Below are positions 35,267 to 45,860 of a stretch of 64,000 nucleotides of DNA, piece by piece (position 1 is the stretch's first letter; every line of letters starts with the position of its first letter). The notes under the pieces are model-generated. The model ran no database searches, was not told the origin of the DNA, and saw nothing but the letters and a program-made list of their open reading frames with translations. Source of the stretch: Citromicrobium sp. (GTDB lineage: Bacteria > Pseudomonadota > Alphaproteobacteria > Sphingomonadales > Sphingomonadaceae); contig PBYQ01000003.1 in the NCBI GenBank assembly GCA_002729695.1, forward strand, positions 1-64,000, written 5' to 3'. The position numbers and the translations under genes are program-made.

Positions 35267-38200
35267 ATGCCCCAATCCGAACAGCCCGGAACCTGGCGCT
35301 TCGCGATCGATCGCGGCGGCACCTTCACCGATGTCGTTGCGACCGCGCCCGATGGGCGGCTGGTGACCGACAAGCTGCTTTCGGAAGACCCGGGCCGCTA
35401 CGATGATGCGGCAAGTGAATCGGTCCGGCGGCTGATGGAGCGCCATGGCGAAGCGCCGATCGCCGAGATGCGGATCGGCACGACCGTGGCGACCAATGCC
35501 CTGCTTGAGCGCAAGGGAGAACGGCTCGCGCTCGCGATCACGCGCGGCTTCGGCGATGCACTGAGGATCGGAAGTCAGGCACGGCCCGATATCTTCGCCC
35601 GCCATATCGTCCTGCCCGAGCAACTGCCCTCGCGCGTGGTCGAAGTGGACGAGCGGGTTGCGGTCGACGGCACGGTTCTGCGCGCGCTCGATCTCGACGC
35701 CGCCCGCCGCGACTTCGCTGCGTTGCGCAACGAAGGTTACGATGCGCTCGCCATCGTGCTGGTGCACGGGTGGAACCACCGCGATCACGAAGAACGACCG
35801 GCACAGCTCGCACGAGAGCTTGGGTTCGCGCAGGTGAGCGTCAGCCACGAGGTCTCCCCGCTCATCAAGCTGATCCCCCGCGGCGATACCACCGCGGTCG
35901 ATGCCTACCTTTCGCCCGTGTTGCGCCGCTATACCGATGGGCTCCAGGCAGGCCTGCCCGAAACGGGCACCTTGCGCTTCATGCAGTCGCACGGCGGGCT
36001 GGCCGAGGTCGGCGCGTTTCGCGGGAAGGATGCAATCCTCTCCGGCCCCGCAGGCGGCGTGGTCGGGATGGTCGCGACCGGCGAGGCGCTGGGTCATGAT
36101 AAGCTGATCGGCTTCGACATGGGCGGGACCAGCACCGATGTCGCGCATTATGCGGGCGAATACGAGTTGACCGGCGACAGCGTGGTCGCGGGCGTGCGGG
36201 TCGCGGCGCCGATGATGCAGATCCACACGGTTGCAGCGGGCGGCGGCTCGATCTGCTCCTTCGACGGGTCGCGCTTTCGCGTCGGGCCGGAGAGCGCGGG
36301 CGCGCATCCGGGGCCGGCCTGTTATCGCAAGGGCGGCCCGCTGACGGTGACGGACTGCAACCTGTTCCTCGGTCGGATCGACCCGGCGTTCTTCCCGAGC
36401 GTGTTCGGCCCCGACGGCGACCAGCCGCTCGACCCGGCAGCCGCAAAGTCCCGCCTGGAGGAGATCGCCGCATCGCTTCCCGAGCCGAAGGCGCTGGAGG
36501 ATATCGCAGAGGGCTTCCTCGCCATCGCGGTCGACAGCATGGCCAATGCCATCCGCAAGATTTCGGTCGCGCGCGGCCACGACGTGACCGCCTATGCGCT
36601 CGCCTGCTTCGGCGGTGCGGGCGGGCAGCATGCGTGCAAGGTCGCCGACGAGCTGGGTATCGAGACCGTGCTGGTCCACCCTCTCGCAGGCATCCTCTCC
36701 GCCTACGGGATCGGCCTCGCCCCGGTGAAGGCGATCCGCGAAGTCAGCCTCGTCCGCCAGCTGGGCGAGGACTTTGCAGCGGAGCTATACTCGCTCGAAG
36801 ACGAGGCCCGCGCCGCGCTGGTCGAACAGGGGATCGCCTCCGATGCGGTGGACCTGCACAGCCGCGCGCGCCTGCGCTTCAAAGGCAGCGATTCGACGCT
36901 GACTGTCGACTGTACCGAACCGCAAGCGATGGACGCCGCGTTCCGCATCCTCCATCGCCAGCGCTTCGGCTATTCGGACGCCGAGGCCCCGATCATCGTC
37001 GAGGCGCTGAGCGTCGAAGCAAGCGGCATTTCGGGCGGGCTCGGCGAGGCCGTTGCAGAGCCGATCGCTGCCGAGGGCGAAGCCACGGGGAACTGGCGCA
37101 CGGTCGAGCGAGCTGCGCTGGGCACAGGCGACGCGATTGATGGCCCCGCGCTGATTATCGATCCCGGCTCGACCACTGTGATCGAACCCGGCTGGCAGGC
37201 GAAGCTGGCCGAAGAGGGCAGTCTCGTCCTCACTCGCACCACGCCGCTCGAGCGCGACCGCGCGGCGGGAACGCAAGTCGATCCGGTCCGGCTGGAAATC
37301 TTCAACAACCTGTTCATGGCGATCGCGGAGGAAATGGGCGTCGTGCTCCAGTCCACCGCGACTTCGGTCAACATCAAGGAGCGGCTCGATTTCTCCTGCG
37401 CGCTGTTCGACCGCGAAGGCGCGCTGATCGCCAATGCGCCGCATATCCCCGTGCATCTGGGCAGCATGGGCAACTCCATCGCCCGCGTGATCGAGCAGCG
37501 CGGCGAAGCGCGTGACGGGCGCGGCTTCCGGCGCGGCGATGCCTACGTGCTCAACGATCCCTTCCATGGCGGCACCCACCTGCCCGACATCACTGTGATT
37601 GTGCCGGTGTTCTACGACGATGGCGCCGATGAACCGGACGCCTTCGTCGCGGCGCGCGGCCACCATGCCGATATCGGCGGCATCGCGCCCGGTTCGATGC
37701 CGCCCGAAAGCCGCACCATCGAGGAAGAGGGGGTGATGATCGACAACCTCCTGATGGTCGACGAAGGGACCTTCCGCGAAGATGCCGTGCGCAAGGCGCT
37801 GGCTGCGGCGAAGTACCCCGCGCGCAAACCCGACCGAAACCTGTCGGACCTGCGCGCGCAGCTCGCCGCCTGCACGCGCGGGACCGAACTGCTGCAAGCC
37901 GCCGCCCGCGATCAGGGGGGCGATGTCGTCAGCGCGTACATGGGCCACGTGCTCTCCAATGCCGAGGAGAGCGTGCGCCGCCTGCTGGGCAAACTCGGCG
38001 ATGGCAGCTTCGCCTACGAGATGGACAGCGGCGCGGTGGTGAAGGTCGCGATCCGGATCGACCGCGAGGATCGCTCGGCCGTGTTCGACTTCACCGGCAC
38101 CAGCGAGCAGCGACCCAACAACTTCAACGCCCCGCATTCGATCACGCGCGCCGCCGCGCTCTATGTCGTGCGCACCCTGATCGACGACGCGATCCCGATG

Positions 38201-38845
38201 AACGACGGGTGCCTGCGCCCGGTCGAGCTGGTCGTTCCCGAAGGCTCGATGCTCAACCCCTTGCCCGGAGCCGCCGTGGTCGCGGGCAATGTGGAGACGA
38301 GTCAGGTCGTCACCGATGCGCTGTTCGCCGCCACCGGACGGCTCGCGCCCTCGCAGGGGACGATGAACAACTTCACTTTCGGGAACGAAAACCACCAGTA
38401 TTACGAGACCATCGCCGGGGGATCGGGCGCGGGGCCGGATCATGACGGGACCAGCGCGGTGCAGACGCACATGACAAACAGCCGCCTGACCGATCCGGAA
38501 ATCCTCGAAACGCGCCTGCCCGTGCGGCTCGACCGCTTTGCGATCCGGCGCGGCTCGGGCGGCGAAGGTGCGCACACGGGCGGCGACGGGGTCGAGCGGC
38601 GGATCACCTTCCTTGAGGAAATGCGCGCCAACATGCTCGCCAATCGCCGCAGGGTCGCGCCGCGCGGCATCTGCGGCGGGGGCGACGCGCAGCCGGGCTG
38701 CAACTGGGTCGAACGCGCCGATGGCTCGCGCGAGGAACTGTCCGCAACGCAGTCTGCCGAGATGCAGCCGGGCGATGCCTTCGTCATCCTGACGCCGGGC
38801 GGCGGCGCGTTCGGCGAGGCAAGCGCGGACCCGGACGAAGGCTGA
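35267..38845 (+). CDS. 5-oxoprolinase / hydantoinase A-B fusion (1192 aa)
   Basis: Single polypeptide joining a HyuA-like half (about residues 10-690, with [42 protein letters not shown] and FGGAGGQHA) and a HyuB-like half (about 695-1192, with [33 protein letters not shown] and the [10 protein letters not shown] block). The fused form corresponds to ATP-dependent 5-oxoprolinase, which opens 5-oxoproline to glutamate in glutathione turnover. Hydantoin hydrolysis is the alternative. ATG at 35267 ([15 protein letters not shown]) is preferred to the ATG at 35168. Intact lengths for both halves. Flanked by unrelated genes, monocistronic. Confidence 0.88.
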   Translation: MPQSEQPGTWRFAIDRGGTFTDVVATAPDGRLVTDKLLSEDPGRYDDAASESVRRLMERHGEAPIAEMRIGTTVATNALLERKGERLALAITRGFGDALRIGSQARPDIFARHIVLPEQLPSRVVEVDERVAVDGTVLRALDLDAARRDFAALRNEGYDALAIVLVHGWNHRDHEERPAQLARELGFAQVSVSHEVSPLIKLIPRGDTTAVDAYLSPVLRRYTDGLQAGLPETGTLRFMQSHGGLAEVGAFRGKDAILSGPAGGVVGMVATGEALGHDKLIGFDMGGTSTDVAHYAGEYELTGDSVVAGVRVAAPMMQIHTVAAGGGSICSFDGSRFRVGPESAGAHPGPACYRKGGPLTVTDCNLFLGRIDPAFFPSVFGPDGDQPLDPAAAKSRLEEIAASLPEPKALEDIAEGFLAIAVDSMANAIRKISVARGHDVTAYALACFGGAGGQHACKVADELGIETVLVHPLAGILSAYGIGLAPVKAIREVSLVRQLGEDFAAELYSLEDEARAALVEQGIASDAVDLHSRARLRFKGSDSTLTVDCTEPQAMDAAFRILHRQRFGYSDAEAPIIVEALSVEASGISGGLGEAVAEPIAAEGEATGNWRTVERAALGTGDAIDGPALIIDPGSTTVIEPGWQAKLAEEGSLVLTRTTPLERDRAAGTQVDPVRLEIFNNLFMAIAEEMGVVLQSTATSVNIKERLDFSCALFDREGALIANAPHIPVHLGSMGNSIARVIEQRGEARDGRGFRRGDAYVLNDPFHGGTHLPDITVIVPVFYDDGADEPDAFVAARGHHADIGGIAPGSMPPESRTIEEEGVMIDNLLMVDEGTFREDAVRKALAAAKYPARKPDRNLSDLRAQLAACTRGTELLQAAARDQGGDVVSAYMGHVLSNAEESVRRLLGKLGDGSFAYEMDSGAVVKVAIRIDREDRSAVFDFTGTSEQRPNNFNAPHSITRAAALYVVRTLIDDAIPMNDGCLRPVELVVPEGSMLNPLPGAAVVAGNVETSQVVTDALFAATGRLAPSQGTMNNFTFGNENHQYYETIAGGSGAGPDHDGTSAVQTHMTNSRLTDPEILETRLPVRLDRFAIRRGSGGEGAHTGGDGVERRITFLEEMRANMLANRRRVAPRGICGGGDAQPGCNWVERADGSREELSATQSAEMQPGDAFVILTPGGGAFGEASADPDEG

Positions 38846-39016
38846 TTTTCAAGCCCAATCTCGGCGGCAAACGCACGGACGCCAACAGCAGCTGGCTCAG
38901 GCAACTGTTCGCGGCTTGGTGCCAGAACAGCGAAGAGTCTGGGGGGTGGCCGCGCTCCAATCCATCGCCCGAAATGTCGTGCGGGGGTGCCGCCGCGTGA
39001 GCGATGAAAAGTATGG

Positions 39017-40474
39017 CTAATCGACAACCTTCAGGATGGCCCCCGTATGAAAGGCCGCTTGCGATCCATCCCACCATTGGTTTGCATCCCTATTGTCCGC
39101 ATTGGCGAACCGAACCGAATAGCGAGGGTCCTGCGACAGGCTGTACGACCCGTCGCGAAGGGCGAGATACAGGTGGTACTCTCCTGCCGGCAAGCCGGCA
39201 TCGGCGGCGATTTCGAAACAGAAGCCACCCTCCTCGCCCGGCAACATCTCGCTTACATCGGGCGAGTCCTGGGTGGTCGAGACCCGTTTCACGATGCCGC
39301 GGTTTTCGAGGATGAGCTGGAAGTTTTTCGGGTTGTACATCCGCGCCCAGCCCGAGTTCGCGAGCAGGACGCAGGCCCGGGCCTCATCCCCGTGCCGAAC
39401 GGCAGATGGAAACTGCATCTTCTTGAGAGACAGGCGGTAGCCCATCCGATCTGCCACGGTCCCGATGCACCCTTCCCGTTCCCACTGCTCGTGGAAAATG
39501 GGCCGGTAATAGCCGTTGTTGAGATAGGTGAGGCCGAACATGGCCCCTTCGGCGAGAATATCCGCGCAGGTTGCGCGCGGTTGCGGGTCCGAGGCGGCAA
39601 GGGGATTGCACGTTTCACCGCCGAACGGCGCATCGCTGGCGAGGCGGGCCATCGCCGCTCTCTGGCGTTCCCGCTCCGGTTCATCCTCCGAAAAAGTGCC
39701 GACGTCGGTCGGGCTCGCCAGGAAGCAATCGTTGTGAAAACCGATCGAAGCGCTCGCGGACGCCGCGCTATCCTTCTCCAGCCACTCCTCGATATAGGGG
39801 GGATAGCGCAGCTGTACGAAGCGTTCGGGCGGAGCGGCTGACGTCAGCGCGCCCAGGATCGCTTCCCGTGCCGCCGGAGCGGTCAGCCCATTCGAGGACG
39901 TATGCCATTCCCCCCAGGCGCCGACAAAGCCGGCCTGGAGGAAAGCGATCACATCGGCATTCTTTCGCAGCACCGGCTCGAGCTGCTCGATATGCTGCAA
40001 GACGCGGTCCAGCGAAGCATCCTCGGCTTGCGCGTAATCGGTCTCGCCGCGCGGATAGTTGTAGACTGGGCGGACGATCAGCTTCAGCCCCTCCGCCCGG
40101 GTACGTTCGAACCCACGATCGAGCTTCGCGAGGAACTGGTCCGAAAGCGGCTCGTCCCTGAAATCGTCAAGATCGATGCGCACGTACATCAGGCGATAGC
40201 CCTGTGCGAATGTCTCCCTCAGCTCACGTCGGTCCAGCTCCTGCAAGGGAACCGTAGCGGATTTGTAGAACCCCCTTTCCGGGTTCGGATAGGGGCCGTT
40301 GTCCGCAGCAAACGCGATGGTCGAGAGACGATTCACATCGGCTTCGGCCTGGTGGGCAATCCCTTTCGACGCAGCGAATGGCGCACACAGAGCCAGGATC
40401 GCGAAAGCGAAATAAAAGGAACGATATCTGGCGAGACCCGCCTTCAGGATGAAACCGAACCACCGCAGACCCAT
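39017..40474 (-). CDS. DUF4874/DUF4832 protein, candidate glycoside hydrolase
   Basis: 485 residues with an N-terminal hydrophobic anchor or signal (about 15-38). The DUF4874 domain carries the NPERGFYKSA motif and continues to YVRIDLDDF, LIVRPVYNYPRG, VIAFLQAGFVGAWGEWHTSS. The DUF4832 domain follows with GFHNDCFLAS, PFGGETCNP and LTYLNNGYY. Glu189 (in GAWGEWH) and Glu287 (in GGETC) sit where clan GH-A enzymes carry their two catalytic glutamates, about 98 residues apart, within what looks like a (beta/alpha)8 barrel. A galactan- or galactoside-active hydrolase is a plausible guess, not a demonstrated function. ATG at 40474 has a strong AAGGGGAA site. Divergent from the TonB receptor at 40602. 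Confidence 0.75.
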   Translation of the reverse strand: MGLRWFGFILKAGLARYRSFYFAFAILALCAPFAASKGIAHQAEADVNRLSTIAFAADNGPYPNPERGFYKSATVPLQELDRRELRETFAQGYRLMYVRIDLDDFRDEPLSDQFLAKLDRGFERTRAEGLKLIVRPVYNYPRGETDYAQAEDASLDRVLQHIEQLEPVLRKNADVIAFLQAGFVGAWGEWHTSSNGLTAPAAREAILGALTSAAPPERFVQLRYPPYIEEWLEKDSAASASASIGFHNDCFLASPTDVGTFSEDEPERERQRAAMARLASDAPFGGETCNPLAASDPQPRATCADILAEGAMFGLTYLNNGYYRPIFHEQWEREGCIGTVADRMGYRLSLKKMQFPSAVRHGDEARACVLLANSGWARMYNPKNFQLILENRGIVKRVSTTQDSPDVSEMLPGEEGGFCFEIAADAGLPAGEYHLYLALRDGSYSLSQDPRYSVRFANADNRDANQWWDGSQAAFHTGAILKVVD

Positions 40475-40601
40475 GGAAATTCCCCTTTTTCCCAAGAAAT
40501 CAGACCTTCATTTTTTTTCGTTTGACCATTTATCATATTTTTGCAAGTTCTATCGCTGGCTGGCTCTTGGATGGGCCATGGACCGCATGGGGAGATGAGG
40601 G
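40475..40601. promoter_or_regulatory. Divergent promoter region, DUF4832 gene / TonB receptor
   Basis: 127 bases with promoters for both genes. A run of T (40511-40518) and the AT-rich box CATTTATCATATTTTT (40527-40542) resemble, loosely, the tandem AT boxes found at 54813-54828 and 57560-57575. Evidence for shared regulation is suggestive only. Confidence 0.4.
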
Positions 40602-43600
40602 ATGACGGGATTGATGAGAGCGCACGCACTCAACGGTGGTGCCGCGACGGATGAGCTGCCGACAGACGAACTTTTTAACGGTGGGGCAGGCCGCACTCTT
40701 GCCAGCCGGAACAAGCGCCGTTTCGGGCTGTCCGCTTCGACCTGCGCGCTTCTGCTGGGCGGTTCTATTCTGGCCACGTCGGTCGCAGACGTAGCGCACG
40801 CGCAGGAGGCTGGCGACGAGGGCGACGAAGCGTCGAAGCCGGTGACCGACGAATTCGGTGACAACGTGATCATCGTGTCCGGTATCCGGCAGAGTCTCGC
40901 CAATGCGCAGGACATCAAGAAGAACGCCGATACGGTCGTCGATGCGATCACATCGGACGATATTGGCTCGCTGCCCGACCGTTCGATCAACGAAGCGCTG
41001 CAGCGCGTTCCCGGGGTCGCCATCACCCGGTTCGCTTCGCCGAGCGACTCCGCCCATTTCTCCGTCCAGGGTTCGGGCGTGACGGTTCGCGGCCTCAACT
41101 ACGTCCGCAGTGAATTCAACGGTCGCGACGCATTTTCCGCGGACGGCGGCAGGTCGCTGGGCTTCGATAGCGTTCCCGCCGAACTTGCAGGGACGGTGGA
41201 GGTTTACAAGAACCTCACCGCAGACATGATCGAAGGCGGCATCGCCGGCACGGTCAGCATCAACTCACGCAAGCCGTTCGATTCCGACGATCAGGTAATC
41301 TTCGTTTCTGCGGGTGGGAATTATGGCGATCTCGCCAAGGAACTCGCGCCTTCGTTCGTCGGGCTTTATTCCAATCAGTGGGAACTGGGCGATGGCAGCC
41401 GTGTCGGCCTTCTGGTCGGCGGGAGCTATTCGAAGCAGTTCAGCCGGGCCGACTCCATCTTCCTCAACGGCTTCCAGGCGCGCTTCAACGCGCCCTGCCC
41501 CGACGGCCGGATCATCAACGAAGGCCAGCCCTATGCGTTGCGCGTCTGCGATGAATTCCCGACACCGGCGGGCTTTGATGAGGTCTACACCCCGCTAGGC
41601 GCGGGCTTCAGGTCTCAGGATTTCGAGCGCGAGCGCAACAGCATCAACGCGGCCCTGCAATTCGAAAATGCCAGCGGCAACTTGCTCGTCACTGCAGAAT
41701 ACATCCGTTCGGAATTCAACGAGCGCTGGACCGAACGCACCATCGAGAGCGACAACTGGTTCCCCGATGCAGGCCAGATCTTCCCGGCCGGATATCTCAA
41801 CCAGCCGGGGTTCGTGTACGATCCCGATGCCAACTTCATGTACGATGAGAACGGCATCTTCACCTCCGGCACGCTGGTCCACAGCGGCGGCGGTGTCACC
41901 GGCCTGTGCCAGGGTTCATCGACCGACTGGTGCAATTACGATCAGTTCATTCCGGGCGGCATCTTCACCAAGCTTTCGAACCGGTCGGCATTCAATGACG
42001 TGAAAGCACAGGATGCCTCGATCAATGTGCAGTGGTCGCCGACCGACCGCCTCCACATTCAGCTCGACGGTCAGTACATCAAGTCCGATGTCCGAAACGC
42101 CGACGATGCGATCAACTTCAACACGTTGACCAACGTGTCGATCGATCTCACCGGGCAGTATCCGGATGTGAACTTCGTGACCCCGGGTTTCGATACGTCC
42201 ACTTACATCGGCAGCGGCGATGCCACCTATTACCGCTCAGCGGTAGAAAACCGTGCCATCAACGAAGGTGACGAATACGCCCTGCGCGCCGATCTTTCGT
42301 ATGACCTGTCCGAAGACAGTTTCCTGCGCGAGGTTCGAGGGGGCGCGCGCTACGCCAAGCGCAAGCAAACGGTTCGTACCAACGAATTCAACAACTGGGG
42401 CGGATTGTCGGAAACCTGGATCGAGGGTGGGCCGGTGTTCGTCAGCAGCGACCCGTCGGTCGTGGACTACTACGATTATCCGGACTTCTTCCACGGCGAG
42501 GTCGGGGCACCTCCGGGCGCTCTGTTCGTCAAGGACTCCATCCTGGAAGAGCGCGGCGCGCTGATCGATCTGGCAAGTTCGATTGCGCCCCCGGGCTATT
42601 TCACGCCGATCGAGGATCGTGGGACGGATCTTATCGAAGGCTATTTCTTGCCCGGTGAGGTTTTCCCGAACAGCGAAGAGACGCTTGCAGCCTACCTTTC
42701 GGGCAGCTTCGGGGCAGACCTCGCCAACGGGATGAAGATTTCGGGCAATCTGGGCGTTCGCTACGTTCACACGACCGACGAATCCAGCGGCGCCGTCAAT
42801 TTCGCTCCGTCGAGCCAGGTCATACCGGACGCATTCGGCGGGGACTTCGGTGCCTATTGCGCAGGTTTCGCCGGTTCGCCGGGCGGCCAGGTGCCGGCGC
42901 TTTGCCAGTCGGGAGTAACCGCTGCCGAGCAGCAGGCAGCGCTCGACTTCGCCAATGGCGCGTCGGTTGCCAATGTCGCCAAGAACAGCTTCGACCACTG
43001 GCTTCCGTCTTTGAACCTGCGGCTCGATGCGAGCGACGAACTGGTCTTCCGCTTTGCAGCGTCCAAGGCCATCTCGCGCCCCGATTTCGCCAACCTGCGC
43101 AACTATGTCGGCCTGACCTATAACGGCCAGACGGGCGGCTTCACCGCACGCTCGCTCAACCCGTTCCTCGAACCGGTCGAAGCGTGGCAGTTCGATCTGA
43201 CCGCGGAATGGTATTTCGACACGGTTGGATCGCTAACGCTGGCGATGTTCTACAAGGATATCGACAACATCGTCGTCTCGAACCAGGTCTATTCGAGAGA
43301 CCTGACGAACAACGGCGTCACCCTGCCCGTTTCCGTCAGCGGCCCGGCCAACACGACGGGAAGCAGCAAGATCAAGGGTGCGGAAGTCGCCTACCAGCAG
43401 ACTTTCGATTTCCTGCCGGGCGCACTTGCAGGCTTCGGCACGCAGGTTTCCTACACCTACATCGACGTGGGCAGCATCGTGATCGGTCCGCCGGCATACG
43501 CGCCTTCCAACAATCTCACGGAGACCGGCAACCAGCCGACCATCGATATTACCGGCCTCTATGAGAACCTGCCGCTCGAAGGGCTTTCGAAGCACAATTT

Positions 43601-43913
43601 CAACGCCGCGCTGTTCTATGAACGCGGACCGGTACAGGCGCGTTTCGCCTATAGCTGGCGTTCGCGGTTCCTGCTGACACGGCTGGATTGCTGCTTCCCC
43701 TTCGGCCCGGTGTATCAGGAGGCGAGCGGCCAGCTCGATGCCTCGCTCGGGTTCGACATCACCGATCGTTTCAAGATCGTTGGCGAGGTGCAGAACCTCC
43801 TCGACACGACGCTGAAAACATCGTTCGTGCTGAACGCCGAAGGGGAGCGTGCACCCCGGTCGTGGTTCAAGAACGATCGCCAGTTTGCGGTGTCGGCCAG
43901 GTTCAAATTCTGA
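40602..43913 (+). CDS. TonB-dependent receptor of oligosaccharide type (1103 aa)
   Basis: Large outer-membrane receptor of the TIGR01782-like (Xanthomonas/Caulobacter) class. An unusually long N-terminal region of about 45 residues precedes the signal-peptide core FGLSASTCALLLGGSILATS. The plug has IIVSGIRQSLANAQDIKKNAD, DRSINEALQRVPGVAITRF and GTVEVYKNLTADMIEGGIAG. The barrel ends RQFAVSARFKF with terminal Phe. Start ATG at 40602 has a GGGGAG-type site. Its neighbours, GH27 alpha-galactosidase downstream and DUF4832 divergent, suggest import of galactosyl oligosaccharides. Substrate is inferred from context. Confidence 0.9.
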   Translation: MTGLMRAHALNGGAATDELPTDELFNGGAGRTLASRNKRRFGLSASTCALLLGGSILATSVADVAHAQEAGDEGDEASKPVTDEFGDNVIIVSGIRQSLANAQDIKKNADTVVDAITSDDIGSLPDRSINEALQRVPGVAITRFASPSDSAHFSVQGSGVTVRGLNYVRSEFNGRDAFSADGGRSLGFDSVPAELAGTVEVYKNLTADMIEGGIAGTVSINSRKPFDSDDQVIFVSAGGNYGDLAKELAPSFVGLYSNQWELGDGSRVGLLVGGSYSKQFSRADSIFLNGFQARFNAPCPDGRIINEGQPYALRVCDEFPTPAGFDEVYTPLGAGFRSQDFERERNSINAALQFENASGNLLVTAEYIRSEFNERWTERTIESDNWFPDAGQIFPAGYLNQPGFVYDPDANFMYDENGIFTSGTLVHSGGGVTGLCQGSSTDWCNYDQFIPGGIFTKLSNRSAFNDVKAQDASINVQWSPTDRLHIQLDGQYIKSDVRNADDAINFNTLTNVSIDLTGQYPDVNFVTPGFDTSTYIGSGDATYYRSAVENRAINEGDEYALRADLSYDLSEDSFLREVRGGARYAKRKQTVRTNEFNNWGGLSETWIEGGPVFVSSDPSVVDYYDYPDFFHGEVGAPPGALFVKDSILEERGALIDLASSIAPPGYFTPIEDRGTDLIEGYFLPGEVFPNSEETLAAYLSGSFGADLANGMKISGNLGVRYVHTTDESSGAVNFAPSSQVIPDAFGGDFGAYCAGFAGSPGGQVPALCQSGVTAAEQQAALDFANGASVANVAKNSFDHWLPSLNLRLDASDELVFRFAASKAISRPDFANLRNYVGLTYNGQTGGFTARSLNPFLEPVEAWQFDLTAEWYFDTVGSLTLAMFYKDIDNIVVSNQVYSRDLTNNGVTLPVSVSGPANTTGSSKIKGAEVAYQQTFDFLPGALAGFGTQVSYTYIDVGSIVIGPPAYAPSNNLTETGNQPTIDITGLYENLPLEGLSKHNFNAALFYERGPVQARFAYSWRSRFLLTRLDCCFPFGPVYQEASGQLDASLGFDITDRFKIVGEVQNLLDTTLKTSFVLNAEGERAPRSWFKNDRQFAVSARFKF

Positions 43914-43933
43914 TCGACGAATGACAAAGAAGG

Positions 43934-43964
43934 CGGGGCGGCGAAACGTCGCCCCGTTCTATTT
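43934..43964 (+). terminator. Terminator between TonB receptor and alpha-galactosidase
   Basis: Stem GGGGCGGCG / CGTCGCCCC with one wobble and loop AAA, followed by GTTCTATTT. Only about 15 bases remain before the alpha-galactosidase start at 43979, so it may act as a partial terminator that lowers expression of the second gene relative to the receptor. Confidence 0.65.
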
Positions 43965-43978
43965 ATGGGGAGCGGACA

Positions 43979-45856
43979 ATGAAAACAGGCTCAATCAAGC
44001 ATTCGCGGCAGGGCGACCCAGGTCGTCGGGCTCTTGCGAGCTGGGCCGCATGCGGCCTCCTTTTGTCCGCAGCGATCCCGGCTCAGGTGCAGGCCGAGGA
44101 TGCGCAGGCCACCCTCTCTCCGAGTGGCGAATATTCGGTCTACGAAACCGAGGCCGCGCAGAGCCCGCCGATGGGCTGGAATCCGTGGAATGCCTTTCGC
44201 ACCGATGTCGACGAGCAGAAAATTCGCGGCTCGGCAGAAGCACTGGTCAACAACGGGCTGGCCCAGCTTGGCTATCGCTACGTCAATATCGACGATGGCT
44301 GGGCGCTCCAGCGGCGCGATGACGGTTCGCTGAAAATCCGCGACACGATGTTCCCGTCTGCGGTGGTCGACGGTCATCCCAATGGCAGCTTCGTACCCTT
44401 CACCGATTTCATTCACAGCCTCGGCCTGAAGGCCGGCCTCTATACCGATATCGGCCGCAACACCTGCGCCCAGCGCTGGGACGCGACCAGCCCCAACCTT
44501 CCGGTCGGTTCGATTGCCGAACGGCAGGTCGGCAGCATGGACCATGCCGAGCAGGACATGAAGACGATCTTCGGAACGTGGGGCTTCGACTACGTGAAGA
44601 TCGATGCGTGCGGCGTCGCCGATTACGCGCCCGATGTCGAACCGGTCCAGTCCGGCCGGTTCAATGTCTTCCCGCCCTATATCGTGCGCGGCGACATTCC
44701 CAATTCTGACCCGGACGCGGTCGAGGCGCTCTATGCCGACCTCGGCACGGCGATCAAGGAATGGGGCGGCGACGACGCCGTCCTCAGCATCTGCGCGTGG
44801 GGCGAGGCGCTCTCACCGCGCTGGGGGAACAAGCGCGGCAACCTGTGGCGCACCAGCCCCGATATCGAGTTCCACTGGGACAGCATGCTGCGCAACATCG
44901 ACAGCGCGGTCGACCGGACGCTGTATGCCGGGCCGGGTCACTGGAACGATCCCGACATGCTCGCCATCGGCCACGGCGACTTCGACGAGAACCATCTCAC
45001 CGAAGCGCGCGCGCACATGAGCATGTGGGCCATCATGGCCTCTCCGCTGCTGATCGGATACGATTTGCGTGACGCGCCTCAGTCGTTGCTCGACATCCTC
45101 GGCAATCGCGAAGTGATTGCGATCGACCAGGATGCGGCCGGCAATCAGGGCGTGCCTTTCCGACAGGGCGAAGCGATGGTCGTGGTTCGGACCTTATCGG
45201 GCGATGGCGCCCGAGCGGTCGCCTTCTTCAATCGCGGAGACGAGCCGGTTTCGGCGACGGTCGACTGGACCCAGCTGGGCTATGCTCCCGGCAGCGAAGC
45301 GAGTGTCCGCGACGTATGGTCGCACGAAAATCTGGCAGCCGCGAAGGACGCGATCTCGGTCGATCTCGGCGCGCACGAAGCCCGGCTGCTCCGGTTGAAG
45401 GGCACGCCGGAAGATCCTGACGCCGTGTGGCTGGACGAGATGCCGGGCCGCATCAATGTCGCGGTCGACGGGATCGGCAATCACAGCCTGCCCGAAGGCT
45501 GGGTCCCGGCCCGCGTGGCGGTGGCACCCGATGGCAGCGCCTTCGTTTCGGAGGGCACGAGCTTCGCCAAGGGCATCGGCCTGTTTGCCAACTCCCGCGT
45601 CGAAATCCGCACCGATAGCGAGTTCGAGCAATTCGATGCGAGCCCGCTGGTCTTGGGCGGCTCGGGCGAAGTGCGCTTCCTTGTCTATGCCGACCGCAAA
45701 CTCGTCGGCGAGAGCACGGTCGATACCGGTACGTCGGGCAAAATCTCCGCAGACATCTCATCGGCAAAAGTGGTCGAACTGGTGGCGATAGCCTCGTCGG
45801 TCGGCGGCGAACGTCCGCCGATGGTCGCCTGGGCGGACGCGAAGCTTCGCCGCTAG
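43979..45856 (+). CDS. GH27 alpha-galactosidase with C-terminal NPCBM-like domain
   Basis: 625-residue secreted enzyme. A signal peptide (about 1-40, core LASWAACGLLLSAAIPAQVQ) is followed by a GH27 barrel: PMGWNPWNAF, YRYVNIDDGWAL, LKAGLYTDIGRNTC. The nucleophile is Asp209 in YVKIDACG, and the acid/base candidate is Asp295 in TSPDIEFHW. GPGHWNDPDMLAIG closes the barrel. A beta-sandwich and an NPCBM-type carbohydrate-binding domain (about 475-625) complete it. It releases galactose from alpha-galactosides such as raffinose-type sugars or galactomannan side chains. It sits in the TonB receptor/galactose cluster and converges on a halogenase-like gene, 4 bases away. Confidence 0.92.
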   Translation: MKTGSIKHSRQGDPGRRALASWAACGLLLSAAIPAQVQAEDAQATLSPSGEYSVYETEAAQSPPMGWNPWNAFRTDVDEQKIRGSAEALVNNGLAQLGYRYVNIDDGWALQRRDDGSLKIRDTMFPSAVVDGHPNGSFVPFTDFIHSLGLKAGLYTDIGRNTCAQRWDATSPNLPVGSIAERQVGSMDHAEQDMKTIFGTWGFDYVKIDACGVADYAPDVEPVQSGRFNVFPPYIVRGDIPNSDPDAVEALYADLGTAIKEWGGDDAVLSICAWGEALSPRWGNKRGNLWRTSPDIEFHWDSMLRNIDSAVDRTLYAGPGHWNDPDMLAIGHGDFDENHLTEARAHMSMWAIMASPLLIGYDLRDAPQSLLDILGNREVIAIDQDAAGNQGVPFRQGEAMVVVRTLSGDGARAVAFFNRGDEPVSATVDWTQLGYAPGSEASVRDVWSHENLAAAKDAISVDLGAHEARLLRLKGTPEDPDAVWLDEMPGRINVAVDGIGNHSLPEGWVPARVAVAPDGSAFVSEGTSFAKGIGLFANSRVEIRTDSEFEQFDASPLVLGGSGEVRFLVYADRKLVGESTVDTGTSGKISADISSAKVVELVAIASSVGGERPPMVAWADAKLRR

Positions 45857-45860
45857 GGCT

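Noticed and set aside
35021..36679. Long upstream extension of the secreted M1 aminopeptidase frame, about 550 codons
   Set aside because: It is antisense to the 5-oxoprolinase, has no signal peptide, and the true signal peptide starts at GTG 35020.
38846..39016. Possible small gene between the oxoprolinase and DUF4832 genes
   Set aside because: Only overlapping low-complexity frames with no ribosome-binding site; the gap looks like ordinary intergenic DNA.
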